DNA of 43,572 nucleotides from Methanosaeta sp. PtaU1.Bin060. Its GTDB lineage: Archaea; Halobacteriota; Methanosarcinia; Methanotrichales; Methanotrichaceae. Location: assembly GCA_002067365.1 (NCBI GenBank), contig MVRK01000060.1:1-43572 (forward strand), given 5' to 3'. The notes under the pieces were generated by a model. The model had not been told where the DNA came from. It saw only the letters and a list, made by a program, of their open reading frames with translations, and did no database searches. A program made the position numbers and the translations under genes. Positions 1 through 9,400 of the stretch are shown here, piece after piece. Each line of letters starts with the position of its first letter. Positions within the stretch are counted from its first letter, which is position 1.

Positions 1-135
1 ATAGACGATTGACAAAGACTAATCTCAGATGCCGGATCGATGTCTATCCGCAGGCAGGGTGATAATAATAACAATTATAATAAAATATATCTTAAATGCG
101 TATTGCCATGCTATATGTTACTATATATTATTTAA

Positions 136-723
136 TCAGAGCACTTCGATCGTCATGGCATCCTCGAAGGTCTTGGACCTTCCAGCCTCAGAGGCTACTA
201 TGGCCACAGTATAAACCCCCGGCGGGAGGCTTGCGCTCCAATTGCCGACAAAGGCACCTTCTGTCTTCCTCTGCAGTTTCACTTCACCCACATCGATTCC
301 TGACGAATTCCTGATGATCGCCCTGGATTCCATCTCCGTCTCGTTGAAGGCCTTGGAGGTACTGCTGAATACTGCTGTTATATTGACAGGGCTTTCTGAA
401 CGTGTTTTATTTGGCATGGCGCTCGCATCTTTTAAAGAGATATCGATGCCGGGCACCTGAGCCGAACTCTTTGATCCTGAGGAATCCGCACTAATCTGCT
501 CTTTTGCCCTCTCTGTGCTGAATTGAGAATTCTTCATCCTGGCAGCTTGAGGACCCCACGTAGCAGGAGTCTCTGCCGGCGTACTTCCTTCGATAAATGC
601 CTGGGCGCTGCTGCTCCAGTCCTCATTGCTGCAGGATGGACACTGAGCGATCGCTGGTATTGCAGGCGAAGCTGTGAGGATTACTATCGATAGGAGAACC
701 ACAGTCAGACTCGATTTTGCCAT
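136..723 (-). CDS. secreted protein with C-terminal Ig-like domain, unknown function
   Basis: The 195-residue product begins with a Sec-type signal peptide: Lys at position 3, a hydrophobic stretch at about 6-24, and a likely cleavage near AIAQ at 24-27. The mature protein starts with a CPSC pair, followed by a low-complexity Ser/Gln/Ala-rich linker to about residue 90. The last 85 residues read as one beta-sandwich domain, with alternating hydrophobic strands and a PPGVYTVAIVAS segment typical of Ig-like folds. An AAAGG ribosome-binding site lies just before the ATG. It is probably anchored in or released from the cell surface. I do not recognise a family and assign no function. The gene stands alone and points away from queC. 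Confidence 0.75.
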   Translation of the reverse strand: MAKSSLTVVLLSIVILTASPAIPAIAQCPSCSNEDWSSSAQAFIEGSTPAETPATWGPQAARMKNSQFSTERAKEQISADSSGSKSSAQVPGIDISLKDASAMPNKTRSESPVNITAVFSSTSKAFNETEMESRAIIRNSSGIDVGEVKLQRKTEGAFVGNWSASLPPGVYTVAIVASEAGRSKTFEDAMTIEVL

Positions 724-897
724 AACCTTTTACCTTCACTATATCATTCTTCGACCCGGATAAAGGGTCCTTGAGAGGACGCTCAATCCTCTTCCTTGCT
801 CGTTATTGGTTATATCATCCTGACGCTTGGGGCCTGGGCTCGAAAACAAGAGCGTCCGTCACAGCATCCTCAGCACTCCTGTGGCCCTCTTTCGGAT

Positions 898-1569
898 TCA
901 AGACTTGGGCGATCCTGAACTGATCAGCAACGGGTCCACTGATCCGCTGAGAGCGAAGGCCTCCTCTCGCTCGATGCATGTCGGACAGCACCTGCACGGC
1001 TTCTCCTCACCGCGATAGCAGGACCAAGTGTGCTCGTAGGGAACCTTCAGCTGCAGGCCGAGCCTGACGATCTCCGCCTTGGTCATATCTACGAAGGGGG
1101 CCTTAAGCTCGACGGGATGCCAGGCCGTAGCCAGCCTGATGGCGGGAGATAGGGCCTTCACGAACTCCGCACGGCAGTCCGGATAGATGGTAGCATCATT
1201 TCTGTGGGCCGCGTAGAAGACCTCGGGAATCTCGCGGGCTTCGGCATACCCGGCAGCCACAGAGAGAAAGATCATGTTGCGGTTGGGAACGACAGTCTGC
1301 TTTGCCGCCTCCTCAGTGTAGTGGCACTTCGGCACATCCTTTCCCCCAAGCAGGGCGCTGTCGCCCAAGCTCTCGAAGACGGGGCGAAGATCGAGGATGC
1401 AGTGAGAAATCCCCAGGCGATCTGCGATCCATCGAGCGCAGTCGATCTCCTTCCTGTGCCTCTGGGCATAGTTGAATGTGAGGGCCTGAACCTGATAGCC
1501 ATCATCAAGCATCTTGTAGAGCAGGGTTGTGGAGTCAACGCCTCCGGACAGGATCAGAACAGCCTTCAT
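898..1569 (-). CDS. queC: 7-cyano-7-deazaguanine synthase QueC
   Basis: QueC converts 7-carboxy-7-deazaguanine to preQ0 with ATP and ammonia; in archaea preQ0 feeds archaeosine synthesis in tRNA. The 223-residue protein opens with MKAVLILSGGVDST, the PP-loop of the N-type ATP pyrophosphatase fold. Near the C terminus (about 186-201) it carries the zinc cysteines in CYRGEEKPCRCCPTC. The VVPNRNMIFLS segment is also typical of QueC. I chose the ATG at 1569 because GGTGA lies 6 bases upstream; a GTG at 1578 is in frame but has no better support. The C-terminal tail after the zinc motif is slightly longer than usual. No other archaeosine genes are adjacent. Confidence 0.95.
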   Translation of the reverse strand: MKAVLILSGGVDSTTLLYKMLDDGYQVQALTFNYAQRHRKEIDCARWIADRLGISHCILDLRPVFESLGDSALLGGKDVPKCHYTEEAAKQTVVPNRNMIFLSVAAGYAEAREIPEVFYAAHRNDATIYPDCRAEFVKALSPAIRLATAWHPVELKAPFVDMTKAEIVRLGLQLKVPYEHTWSCYRGEEKPCRCCPTCIEREEAFALSGSVDPLLISSGSPKS

Positions 1570-1702
1570 CTGCTTCACCTTTCGGATTATTCCTCTTCAA
1601 GGTTTTCATCGAGCGAATTGAGCCGGATTCCTCCGCCAACTTCTTTAAGTGCGAGAGGCCTTTTATACAGTCTAAAGCTCGGCATCTCGCGAGGTGGTCA
1701 GG

Positions 1703-2809
1703 TTGCAAAGTGATGTCTATTTTGCCGGCATCAGGGCGCGAAGCGACAAGGAAAACAAGCTGAACAGGATTGGAAACCTCTTTGAGGCGGCAGGCCTAGA
1801 AGATGTGATCAAGAGGGGCGACCTCACTGCTCTGAAGCTCCATTTCGGGGAGCGCGGAAATGATACATTCATCAACCCCATCTTAGTGCGGCCCATCGCT
1901 GAGAGGATCAGAGCCCTTGGGGCCCGGCCCTTCCTCACCGACACCAACACTCTATACGGCGGTGGAAGAGCAAACTCCGTCGATCATCTGCAGACTGCAT
2001 TGGAGCACGGCTATGGCCTCACAGTCACAGGAGCGCCGCTGATCATCGCCGACGGCCTGCGTGGCGAGTACTACGAGAATGTCAGGATAGACAGGAAGCA
2101 CTTCAGAGAGGTCAAGATCGCGGGCGAGATCGCCAGGGCTGACAGCATGATAGTCCTGTCGCACTTCAAGGCCCATCTGCCAGCCGGATTCGGAGGTGCC
2201 ATCAAGAACCTGGGCATGGGCTGTGCCCCCGCGGCAGGCAAGTCGGAGCAGCATTCCGCCAAGCCCATCTTTCTCGCCGAGCTTTGTGTGGGCTGCAGGG
2301 CCTGCGAGGAGAACTGCCCTGTCGGCGCCATCGATGTGGAGGAGAAGATCACCTCAGTTGACCATGCGCTCTGCACAGGCTGCGGAAAATGCCTGCGCGT
2401 CTGTCCGACCCACGCCATGGACTTCGACTGGCTCGTGGAGCTTCGTCCCTTCCTGGAGAGGGTGACTGAGTATGCTCTTGGGGCAGTTGCAGGCAAGGAG
2501 GGGCGCGTGGGTTTCTTCAACTTCCTGCTGGACATCACGCCGGACTGCGACTGCGTCCCCTGGAGCGATGCGCCGATAGTTCCCGACATCGGCATCCTTG
2601 CCTCGCGCGATCCTGTGGCGATCGATCAGGCGTCCTTTGATCTCGTAAACCGGCAGCTTGGACTCCCTGGCACCCTCCTGCAGAAGAACAGCAGCCCAGG
2701 TCGGGACAAGTTCCAGGGCGTCTGGGAGAATACGCTTGGCACTGTGCAGCTGGAGCACGGAGCCCGGATTGGACTTGGGACGAGGGAGTACAGGCTGGTG
2801 GAGATCTGA
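1703..2809 (+). CDS. DUF362 protein with two 4Fe-4S ferredoxin motifs
   Basis: The N-terminal 190 residues match the DUF362 fold, including the KLHFGERGN and SHFKAHLPAGFGGAIKN segments. Two consecutive ferredoxin motifs follow at about 190-240: CVGCRACEENCP and CTGCGKCLRVCP. The rest returns to DUF362, ending with a VAIDQASFDLVN segment. Members are common in methanogens and anaerobes and are presumed to be electron carriers or cluster-handling proteins; the exact role is not known. The preferred start is TTG at 1703 because GAGGTG (1691-1696) sits 6 bases upstream. An in-frame GTG at 1694 overlaps that Shine-Dalgarno sequence. The gene is divergent from queC. Confidence 0.85.
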   Translation: MQSDVYFAGIRARSDKENKLNRIGNLFEAAGLEDVIKRGDLTALKLHFGERGNDTFINPILVRPIAERIRALGARPFLTDTNTLYGGGRANSVDHLQTALEHGYGLTVTGAPLIIADGLRGEYYENVRIDRKHFREVKIAGEIARADSMIVLSHFKAHLPAGFGGAIKNLGMGCAPAAGKSEQHSAKPIFLAELCVGCRACEENCPVGAIDVEEKITSVDHALCTGCGKCLRVCPTHAMDFDWLVELRPFLERVTEYALGAVAGKEGRVGFFNFLLDITPDCDCVPWSDAPIVPDIGILASRDPVAIDQASFDLVNRQLGLPGTLLQKNSSPGRDKFQGVWENTLGTVQLEHGARIGLGTREYRLVEI

Positions 2810-2950
2810 AAAGCCCTGGACCAGGCTCTTGGCTGGCATCGACGTCGTACCAGCCGCTGAGGAAAGGCGGTCGTCCGTTTCTTGAGGGTGACTGCTCTTG
2901 CCAATTCTCAAAAATCTGCCAGCAACAATGAATAAAAATCTTCATCAAAT
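2810..2950. other. intergenic segment with no recognised gene
   Basis: After the DUF362 stop codon the sequence becomes progressively AT-rich. I see no RNA gene or convincing open frame. It leads directly into the decayed polC-like sequence that begins near 2951. Confidence 0.5.
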
Positions 2951-3034
2951 TAACATGAAGCCCCCAGCACCATCTGCTTTGCCCTATCGTTCTTGAAAGT
3001 GCAGTCGATCTCGAAGCTTGAGCCTCTGCATTTT
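2951..3034 (-). pseudogene. decayed duplicate of the 3' end of polC (DP2 C terminus)
   Basis: This segment matches the 3' end of the intact polC gene at about 6471-6561, in the same orientation. Shared runs include CCATCTGCTTTGCC and TCGTTCTTGAA, with a few mismatches and small gaps. Read on the minus strand it gives FKNDRAKQM followed shortly by a stop, against FKNDKAKQM near the end of DP2. Upstream of this stretch (above about 3045) I see no continuing similarity, so only the last roughly 25-30 codons are present. Together with polC it forms a direct repeat around the frhB-fwdB-tfx block. It could be a duplicated target site or what remains of a larger duplication. Confidence 0.75.
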
Positions 3035-3108
3035 GCATCTCTAAAACTCAGTGCTCGACCTTTGCATTCGCGGTTATCTTCAGATGGCCCGGCGACTATG
3101 AAACCGTT

Positions 3109-3123
3109 TATGCTTACATATTA
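3109..3123 (+). promoter_or_regulatory. putative TATA box of the frhB-fwdB pair
   Basis: The AT-rich TTTATGCTTACATAT lies 20-30 bases before the ATG at 3142. Archaeal transcripts usually begin about 25 bases after the TATA box, which would make 3142 leaderless or give a short leader for the ATG at 3199. Confidence 0.4.
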
Positions 3124-3141
3124 TTATCAAAGTTAGCATAT

Positions 3142-4398
3142 ATGGAAACATACTTAAACTTCATTGTGATACAGACTGAACCGATTGGAGCCATAATCAT
3201 GAAAATGATCACGGAGAAGATTGCAGACTCAATGTCACATCCTTTAGAGGATGCAAGTCATAATTCACATCAACAGGATCGAGAAGAAACTCCCTCTTGT
3301 CAGTCAAAAGAGATTTCTGGTATTGCGAATAGGGACCCCATTGAGCCTTTGCTTCTGCCCATTCATGAGCTTGAAAAAAGCGTATGGCTGAAGGATGTCT
3401 GTTCCAGCTGCATGGGCTGTATCTCAGTATGTCCTGCCGGCACGCTCGCTTATGATCATGAGAGAAACCGGCCGCATCAGATCACTTCTTGCGTTGATTG
3501 TAAGGCCTGCCTCGATGTCTGTCCCCGTATTCCTGCTAATAATCAAAATATTTCTTCACAAATCCTTGGGCCTTACATCTCTATCAAGAACGCCAAATCG
3601 AAGATTGACAGCATAAGATCTCAAAATGGAGGTGTGGCCACAGCACTATTGACTGCTGCTCTCGATGAGGAACTGGTAGATTGCGCCCTGGTAATGGGCC
3701 AGGACCCGTGGTCTCAGAGGTCATATCCGAGAGTCGTCTACGACGCAAAAGAGCTGAAAAAGTGTGCAGGAAACAAATACACGAGCAATGCGATACTAGA
3801 GCCCCTGAAAGATCTCATCAAATGCACAAAAAATATTGCACTCGTCGGGACACCATGCTCTGTACATGCCATGGGATTGATGAGAAGGTCTTCCAACGAA
3901 TTCGCAGAAAGAGTTGCACAAAAAGTGCGATTTGTCATAGGACTATTCTGCTTTGAGGCCTACGACGAGTCCGTAATTGCTGATATATCCAAGATCATCG
4001 GGGAGCCTGCATGGCGCTTCGATGGCATGAATATTGGCGATGGCAAGATGACAATAAAACTGCGTGATGGCGGCTTCAGGACGATTCCACTGCAGCACCT
4101 CGCAGAAGATGTCAAGACCGGCTGCAAGGCTTGTGCGGACTTCACCGCAAAGCTATCGGATATTTCCATAGGCCGCATGGGAAGCGCTTCTGGCATGAGC
4201 ACAGTCATCGTCAGAACCTCTGAGGGCATGGGTTTATTCGATATCGCCGAAGATATGGGGCTCCTTGAGGTCACAGACGGCGTGAATGTAGAGGCCATCG
4301 AAAGGGCGAGCAGGCTGAAGCTTACAAAGAATGGCATTATTTTATCCGATATTTTCGGCGGGAGGCATCAATATGTAAGATCGAAGTCGGAAAGATGA
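3142..4398 (+). CDS. FrhB/FpoF-family F420 oxidoreductase with two 4Fe-4S clusters
   Basis: The protein belongs to the F420-reducing hydrogenase/dehydrogenase beta-subunit family, which binds FAD and exchanges electrons between Fe-S clusters and coenzyme F420. Two ferredoxin motifs lie at about residues 90-130: CSSCMGCISVCP and CVDCKACLDVCP. The FrhB domains follow, with the typical segments NGGVATALL, GTPCSVHAMG, GLFCFE and CKACADF...LSDISIG. ATG 3142 may be leaderless. ATG 3199 has GGAG 8 bases upstream and would remove 19 poorly conserved residues. It is followed after 48 bases by a FwdB-like gene on the same strand. I infer that the two proteins act together in F420-linked electron transfer. 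A lone FpoF-like role is an alternative. Confidence 0.85.
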   Translation: METYLNFIVIQTEPIGAIIMKMITEKIADSMSHPLEDASHNSHQQDREETPSCQSKEISGIANRDPIEPLLLPIHELEKSVWLKDVCSSCMGCISVCPAGTLAYDHERNRPHQITSCVDCKACLDVCPRIPANNQNISSQILGPYISIKNAKSKIDSIRSQNGGVATALLTAALDEELVDCALVMGQDPWSQRSYPRVVYDAKELKKCAGNKYTSNAILEPLKDLIKCTKNIALVGTPCSVHAMGLMRRSSNEFAERVAQKVRFVIGLFCFEAYDESVIADISKIIGEPAWRFDGMNIGDGKMTIKLRDGGFRTIPLQHLAEDVKTGCKACADFTAKLSDISIGRMGSASGMSTVIVRTSEGMGLFDIAEDMGLLEVTDGVNVEAIERASRLKLTKNGIILSDIFGGRHQYVRSKSER

Positions 4399-4446
4399 GT
4401 AAAGACTAGCGAAGATAAATCCAACTCGACTTTGGGAGAGAATGAG

Positions 4447-5742
4447 ATGTTCAAGAATGTTATTTGCTCAGCATGCAGTGCCTGCTGCGATGACATACAA
4501 GTGGACTTCAGCGAAAATGGGCTGATTGTGAACAATGCCTGCAAGCTTGGCAATGCCAAGTTTCAGGAGGTGGTTTGCAATCGAAGGATCAGAGAGCCAC
4601 TGATGCGAATAAGCGGAGATCTCGAGGGCTCCCCATGGAACGATGCTCTGCAGAAGGCCTGCCATTTGCTCGCAGATGCAAAGCGTCCCCTCATCTTCAT
4701 GGGCAGCGATATCTCATGTGAAACCATGAAAGTCGGGCTCGCATTGGGTGAGTTTCTGGGAGGCGTGGTGGATTCCACAACGTCGGTCAGCGATGGGCCA
4801 GCAGTTATGGGCGTCCAGGAGGCCGGACGCGTCGGCGCTACCGCAGGCCAAAACAAAATCAGGTCCGACCTGGCGGTTTACTGGGGCACAGATCCCCTGG
4901 AATCAATGCCGAGGCATATGTCCCTTTATGCGATTTATCCACGAGGTTACTGGACCCGCAGGGGCTGGCTCGACAGGACTATCATAACTGTGAATAACAG
5001 AGGATCCTCTCCCTCTGATAGATCAGATCTTCATATTCAGCTTAAAGCCGCCAGAGATTATGAGCTTCTCTCAGCTTTGCTCACCCTGTTGCACGGAAAA
5101 GAGCCCAACTCGTCGGTCGAGGACCTAACAGGCGTTTCAGTATCCCAGATCAAAGAGATGCTGGAGATCATGAAGGGCTGCAATTTTGGAGTCATTTATC
5201 TCGGAACGGGGTTTTCTTCTTGTGGAAAAGATCGCATCATCGAGCTATTCCTCCACCTTGTAAAGGAGTTGAACGGCTTCACGAGGTTTGTCATGAGCTC
5301 CTTGAAGAGCTATTGCAACACGGGAGGCTTCAGCCAGATAGCTTCAGCGCTCTACGGCTACCCATTCGGCCTGGATTTCGCCAGAGGATATCCGCGCTAT
5401 AATCCCGGAGAGTTCACAACAGTCGATCTTTTGCGAGAAAGGGATGTGGATGCGGCTCTGCTGATCTCATCCGACCTGGATGTCCATCTCCCAGCAGCTT
5501 GTTTAGAGTATCTCGCCGAGATTCCCGTGATCTCCATCGAAGCATTTCTTTCGCCGATGACCCTGTTATCAGATGTCGTCCTGCCCGGCGTCATAGATGC
5601 TGTGGAGTGCGAAGGCACGTTATACCGCTTTGATGATGTCTCCCTCTACTCCAAACGCATAACATGCTCTCCTTTTGAGTTTACAGAGAGCAATGAGCAT
5701 ACCCTCTGCCAGCTCTTCGAAAAATTGAAGTGCATCAGATAG
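4447..5742 (+). CDS. FwdB/FmdB-like protein (formylmethanofuran dehydrogenase subunit B homologue) lacking the metal-ligand Cys
   Basis: The 431-residue protein aligns along its length with subunit B of formylmethanofuran dehydrogenase, the molybdo/tungstopterin subunit. It keeps the N-terminal 4Fe-4S cysteines (CSACSACCDDI, plus Cys32) and the later segments YGYPFGLDFARGYPRYNPGE and SDLDVHLP. In catalytic FwdB the metal-binding Cys (or Sec) is followed by His in a motif like SVCHGP. Here the motif reads SVSDGP, with Ser115 and Asp116. That predicts loss of the normal CO2/formyl chemistry, though pterin or cluster binding may remain. The start is ATG 4447 with GGGAGAG upstream. It sits behind the FrhB-like gene and faces tfx. 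It may be an electron-transfer paralogue rather than a formylmethanofuran dehydrogenase. Confidence 0.85.
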   Translation: MFKNVICSACSACCDDIQVDFSENGLIVNNACKLGNAKFQEVVCNRRIREPLMRISGDLEGSPWNDALQKACHLLADAKRPLIFMGSDISCETMKVGLALGEFLGGVVDSTTSVSDGPAVMGVQEAGRVGATAGQNKIRSDLAVYWGTDPLESMPRHMSLYAIYPRGYWTRRGWLDRTIITVNNRGSSPSDRSDLHIQLKAARDYELLSALLTLLHGKEPNSSVEDLTGVSVSQIKEMLEIMKGCNFGVIYLGTGFSSCGKDRIIELFLHLVKELNGFTRFVMSSLKSYCNTGGFSQIASALYGYPFGLDFARGYPRYNPGEFTTVDLLRERDVDAALLISSDLDVHLPAACLEYLAEIPVISIEAFLSPMTLLSDVVLPGVIDAVECEGTLYRFDDVSLYSKRITCSPFEFTESNEHTLCQLFEKLKCIR

Positions 5743-5757
5743 GCTGAAATCAAAAAA

Positions 5758-5785
5758 ATCAAAAATGCAAAATCAAAAATGCAAA
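5758..5785. repeat. tandem 14-bp repeat, 2 copies, in a T-rich terminator zone
   Basis: ATCAAAAATGCAAA occurs twice back to back between the convergent fwdB-like and tfx genes. Read on the minus strand it gives repeated TTTTTG tracts, as expected of an archaeal oligo-T terminator for tfx. Confidence 0.5.
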
Positions 5786-5830
5786 ATACACGAAACAAAA
5801 ATACACCCTATTATCATAATTCATGGCCGA

Positions 5831-6301
5831 TCATGATTCATGGCTGGATGATCTTGTTTTCTCATCAATTAGGAGTATTTGGCCCTCGATGGTGATGAAA
5901 ATCTCCACATCGTTCGGCAATGCCTCTCTTTTAAATAGGAAAGGCGCTTCTGTCTTAAGCTGGACTAATAGATCAATGGCGTTTACAGGAAGATGTATTC
6001 CTTTCAGGTCGGCCGCCTTGAAGACCATGCCCGGCACATGGAGAATATCTGTGCCCTTGGGGATGGACAGGCTTATAGGTGCCTGGATTTTCATCCAATC
6101 GTGGATCGTCCTCTCGGCCATTTTTATGTTCTGATGGGCTCTTCGCTCCAGTTTACTTATGTTGGCGCGAGTGGTGCCCATTAGTTCTGCCACTTCTTGC
6201 TGAGAGCGCCCTTGGGACCTGAGCTGCAATACCTGAACCTGACGCTTGGTGAGGTAAGATTCTATTTTATCGGGTTTTCCAGCTTCCAGCTTCCTGGGCA
6301 T
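5831..6301 (-). CDS. tfx: Tfx-family DNA-binding transcriptional regulator
   Basis: The 156-residue product matches Tfx, first described in Methanothermobacter as a protein that binds near the fmdECB (molybdenum formylmethanofuran dehydrogenase) promoter. The helix-turn-helix lies at about 15-65: LTKRQVQVLQLRSQG, then MGTTRANISKLERRAHQNI. The second half is the small alpha/beta domain of the family. I chose ATG 6301 because an AT-rich promoter element lies 40-55 bases upstream (6343-6356) and the longer open frame upstream overlaps the polC coding end. GGTGAT is directly upstream. Its position facing a FwdB-like gene supports a role in regulating that gene pair, although no binding site can be proven here. 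Confidence 0.9.
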   Translation of the reverse strand: MPRKLEAGKPDKIESYLTKRQVQVLQLRSQGRSQQEVAELMGTTRANISKLERRAHQNIKMAERTIHDWMKIQAPISLSIPKGTDILHVPGMVFKAADLKGIHLPVNAIDLLVQLKTEAPFLFKREALPNDVEIFITIEGQILLIDEKTRSSSHES

Positions 6302-6342
6302 ATCACCGGCTGTATTCTCGACTGATGTAATAAAACTGTACC

Positions 6343-6356
6343 TCACAAATAAAATA
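6343..6356 (-). promoter_or_regulatory. putative TATA box of tfx
   Basis: On the minus strand AAATATTTTATTT lies about 42-55 bases before the tfx ATG. This leaves a short leader that includes the GGTGAT ribosome-binding site. Confidence 0.5.
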
Positions 6357-6470
6357 TTTCCCAGAGCATGCATGCCGAAGACTGCCGCATCCAATCCGCC
6401 AAAGAGGGCCCTATGGCCTGCATGAGCGGCCAGAAATGCTGAAAAATTATGGATATGAGAGGCTATGCCT

Positions 6471-9400
6471 TCACATGAAGTCCGCCAGCCCCATCTGCTT
6501 TGCCTTGTCGTTCTTGAAGATGGAGTTGATCTCGATCTTGAGAAGCTCAAGCCTCTGCTTTGTGTAGCTCGAGACGCCGTACTCCTCGGCCACCTTCATT
6601 GAGACCTCAAGATATTTTCGCACGCTGCCCTCATGAACTGTTAGGATCAGCCTGCCGCCGCATTTGGGGCAGGTCTCCTTGAGCGGCGGCCTCCTGAACT
6701 TGGTGCCGCACTTCACGCACCTGACCTTCTGCTTTGAGAAGGCATGGAGGTTGCCTATAAGATCCGGCAGGAAGTGAGAGTTGATGACCCTCTCGGCGAC
6801 GTCCCGCTCATCCACCGCCCTGATCAGCCGCGCCAGCTCGAGCTGCGCATCCATCTTGTCGATCATGGTCTCCAGGGTCTTGTAGGCGCTGTTCTGTGGT
6901 CCTGCGGCGATATCCGAAGTCTCATGGCTGAACCTGAAGCCCTCGTACTGAGCCTCAGAGCCGAGCCTCTTCGAGACGAGGTCGAACCTCGCCTCAACAT
7001 CCTTGGGGCTCGCGCTCTTCAGCGTCGCCTCGTAGAACTCCAGGGGATAGACCGCAGTGAGGTCCAGGTTGTGAGCCTCCTTGTCCACCTCCAGAGGATT
7101 GAGCTGCGTGGTCATGACGAGGCACGCATCCATCTTGCCGCCGCGCTTCTCGGGAAGGTACGACATCGAGAAGTTCAGCAGCGCGTCCATGAGGAGCATC
7201 ACGCAGTCCTCGTCCCCGTCGCAGTTGCGTCTCTTGGCCGCGTGAAAGAACGGATGGCCGAATCCCGCGGAGGCTGTGCTGTAGCCTATGAGGCGGCAGA
7301 GAACTCCTGCTGAGGTGTGCGGTGCGAGCCCCACCATCAGAGTGCCGATCAGGTCCTGAGGAGACTTCGCGTTGTAGTAGGGCTTCAGGCCGTAGAACTT
7401 GAGAAGAAGATCGTCCACAAACTGGGCGACCTTGAGAAGGTACTCGCCCGCATCCTTGGACAGGATGATGTCTTGGACCTTCAGCTCGCAGACCTGCTCT
7501 GGCCCTGTCAGAGGCATGCCATTCATATCCTTTTCATAGCCCATCTGCCTCAGCCTCTCCAGGGAGGTACCTATCTCGTCAGGCCGGAAATGAGTTAGCG
7601 GAAGGTCGGTGAGGTCGTATCTGACAGTGCCATCCTTGAAGATGTTCACACCGTGCTTGGCCCTCAGAATTCCCTTCTCCAGCGCCTCAGGCGTCTTGTC
7701 CCTGGAGGAGAGGCCCATCACCCCTTTCAGGATCTCCGGCTCACGCTCGCCCAGGTGCTCCAGAGCCTCATGGTAGAGCCTCTTCAGATCCACTCGCATC
7801 GGGGATGCTGCCGTCGTCTCCTCTCCGCACTTCGGGCACTTCTCCTGGCCCGGAATGTGGCACTTGGGGCAGACCCTCTTCTTGTCTGTATAGCCTCCGC
7901 ACTCGCAGCGGAAGGCGAAGCCCTCTTTCCCGCAATCTCTGCAAACCCTGCGCTCGATCTGGACATCGACGATCCCGCTGATGTTCCCCTCGGCGTGCTT
8001 CGCAGCCTCCTGGATAGATCTCGACTTGCCTCCAGCATCGCCAGTAGGAAATAAGACATGAGGCGGCGGGCGCATCAGCCGCTTATCCGACTTCTCAGGC
8101 CTGCCCATCCTGGCCCCGACGCGCGTGGGAGCCCTCGCCCTGACAGGAATGCCAGCGAGCCTGTTCACAGCCTCCAGGGTCGAGGCCTCCTCCAGCCGCT
8201 CCCATCTCTTTCGCAGCCCCTCTGGCTCGATGCCGAGGCATAGCAAGAGCGGCAGAGGATCTTCGATGATAATCCAGCCGTCACTCACCCTGTGCAGCAC
8301 GAGCAATGTCTCCAGAGCATCTTTTGCGTCCGGGGGAAGGAGAAGGCCCCCCGATTCCAGGCGGCCCTCAGAGGAGACCATTGAGGCCAGGCGCTCGAAA
8401 TCCTCGATGGCCAGGTCGTGCCAGAGGTATGTATGAGCCGGATGAAGCGCAATGCCGTATCTCCTTGAGATGGCCACTGCCTCCTCCCCGCTGATCCTCT
8501 CCTTTCCCGAGGGATCGCCTCCGGCTTTCGCAAGCTCCTGAGCCCACCACTCGAAGGTGTAGGATGCAGGAGCCAGGGTTCTGTTGTTCTCGAGAAACTC
8601 CCCGAAGCTTATGAGGATCTCCCCGAGGTCCAGGATCTTGGAGACGTGGGCCTTGATGGCCGTATTTATGGCTCTCGGGTCCTTGGGCCTGGTGGGCATC
8701 CAGGCCAGGAGATCCTCTGCAGAGTCCAGGCGCACGACATCTCCGTTCAGGAGACAGACTGTTGGCCCCTCGATGGAGCTTACAGGTGCCACTGCCGCTG
8801 CTTTCCCTGGCTGCTCGACCTTGATCTGGGTTCCCGCGGCCATGAACTCGCCTAGGAGCAGCATCGACGCCGGATTTATGCCTGCAGCGGCAAGGCCCGT
8901 GTTCCTCGCCCTGCCGTAGCGCAGCCGAAAGCCGCCCGGCCTTGAGGGATGCGAGAAGACAGGCCTTCCAGCGATGAGGTCGCGCAGGAACTTTGGACTC
9001 GAGTCCCCGCCGTCCTTCTTGCCGCTCGCCAGGCTGTCAAGCCACTCCCATCCTGCGATGCCCAGCTTCGAGACATGCTTCTTGAGCTTCGGCCTCTTCA
9101 GGGCGATTCCCTCAGCCGAGACCAAGGCGATCCCCCCGCGAACGCGGTTCGTCTCTATCCTCGGAAGGTCACGAAATCCTGAGACCTCCTCCTCCTCTGT
9201 GGGCTCGCCGTCGATGCAGATCGGACAGTTGCGAACTATGGTCCTTATCTCATCGTCCGAGGGTGAGTACTGAAGACCTGCAACCCTTTTGTAGACGCCT
9301 ATCTCCTCAACATAGCGCTCGACCTCCTCCGGCCGTGGCCGCCAGGGCTCGATTCCCACCTTCCTTCTAACATAGTCCGCCACGAGGACGGAGAGGGCCT

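Noticed and set aside
2937-2950. AATCTTCATCAAAT shared with about 10,460-10,473
   Set aside because: Only 14 AT-rich bases are shared and the similarity does not extend, so it is probably chance.
6302-6550. Extending tfx upstream to about 6550
   Set aside because: The extension would overlap the polC coding end, is not conserved in Tfx, and would swallow the likely promoter at 6343-6356.
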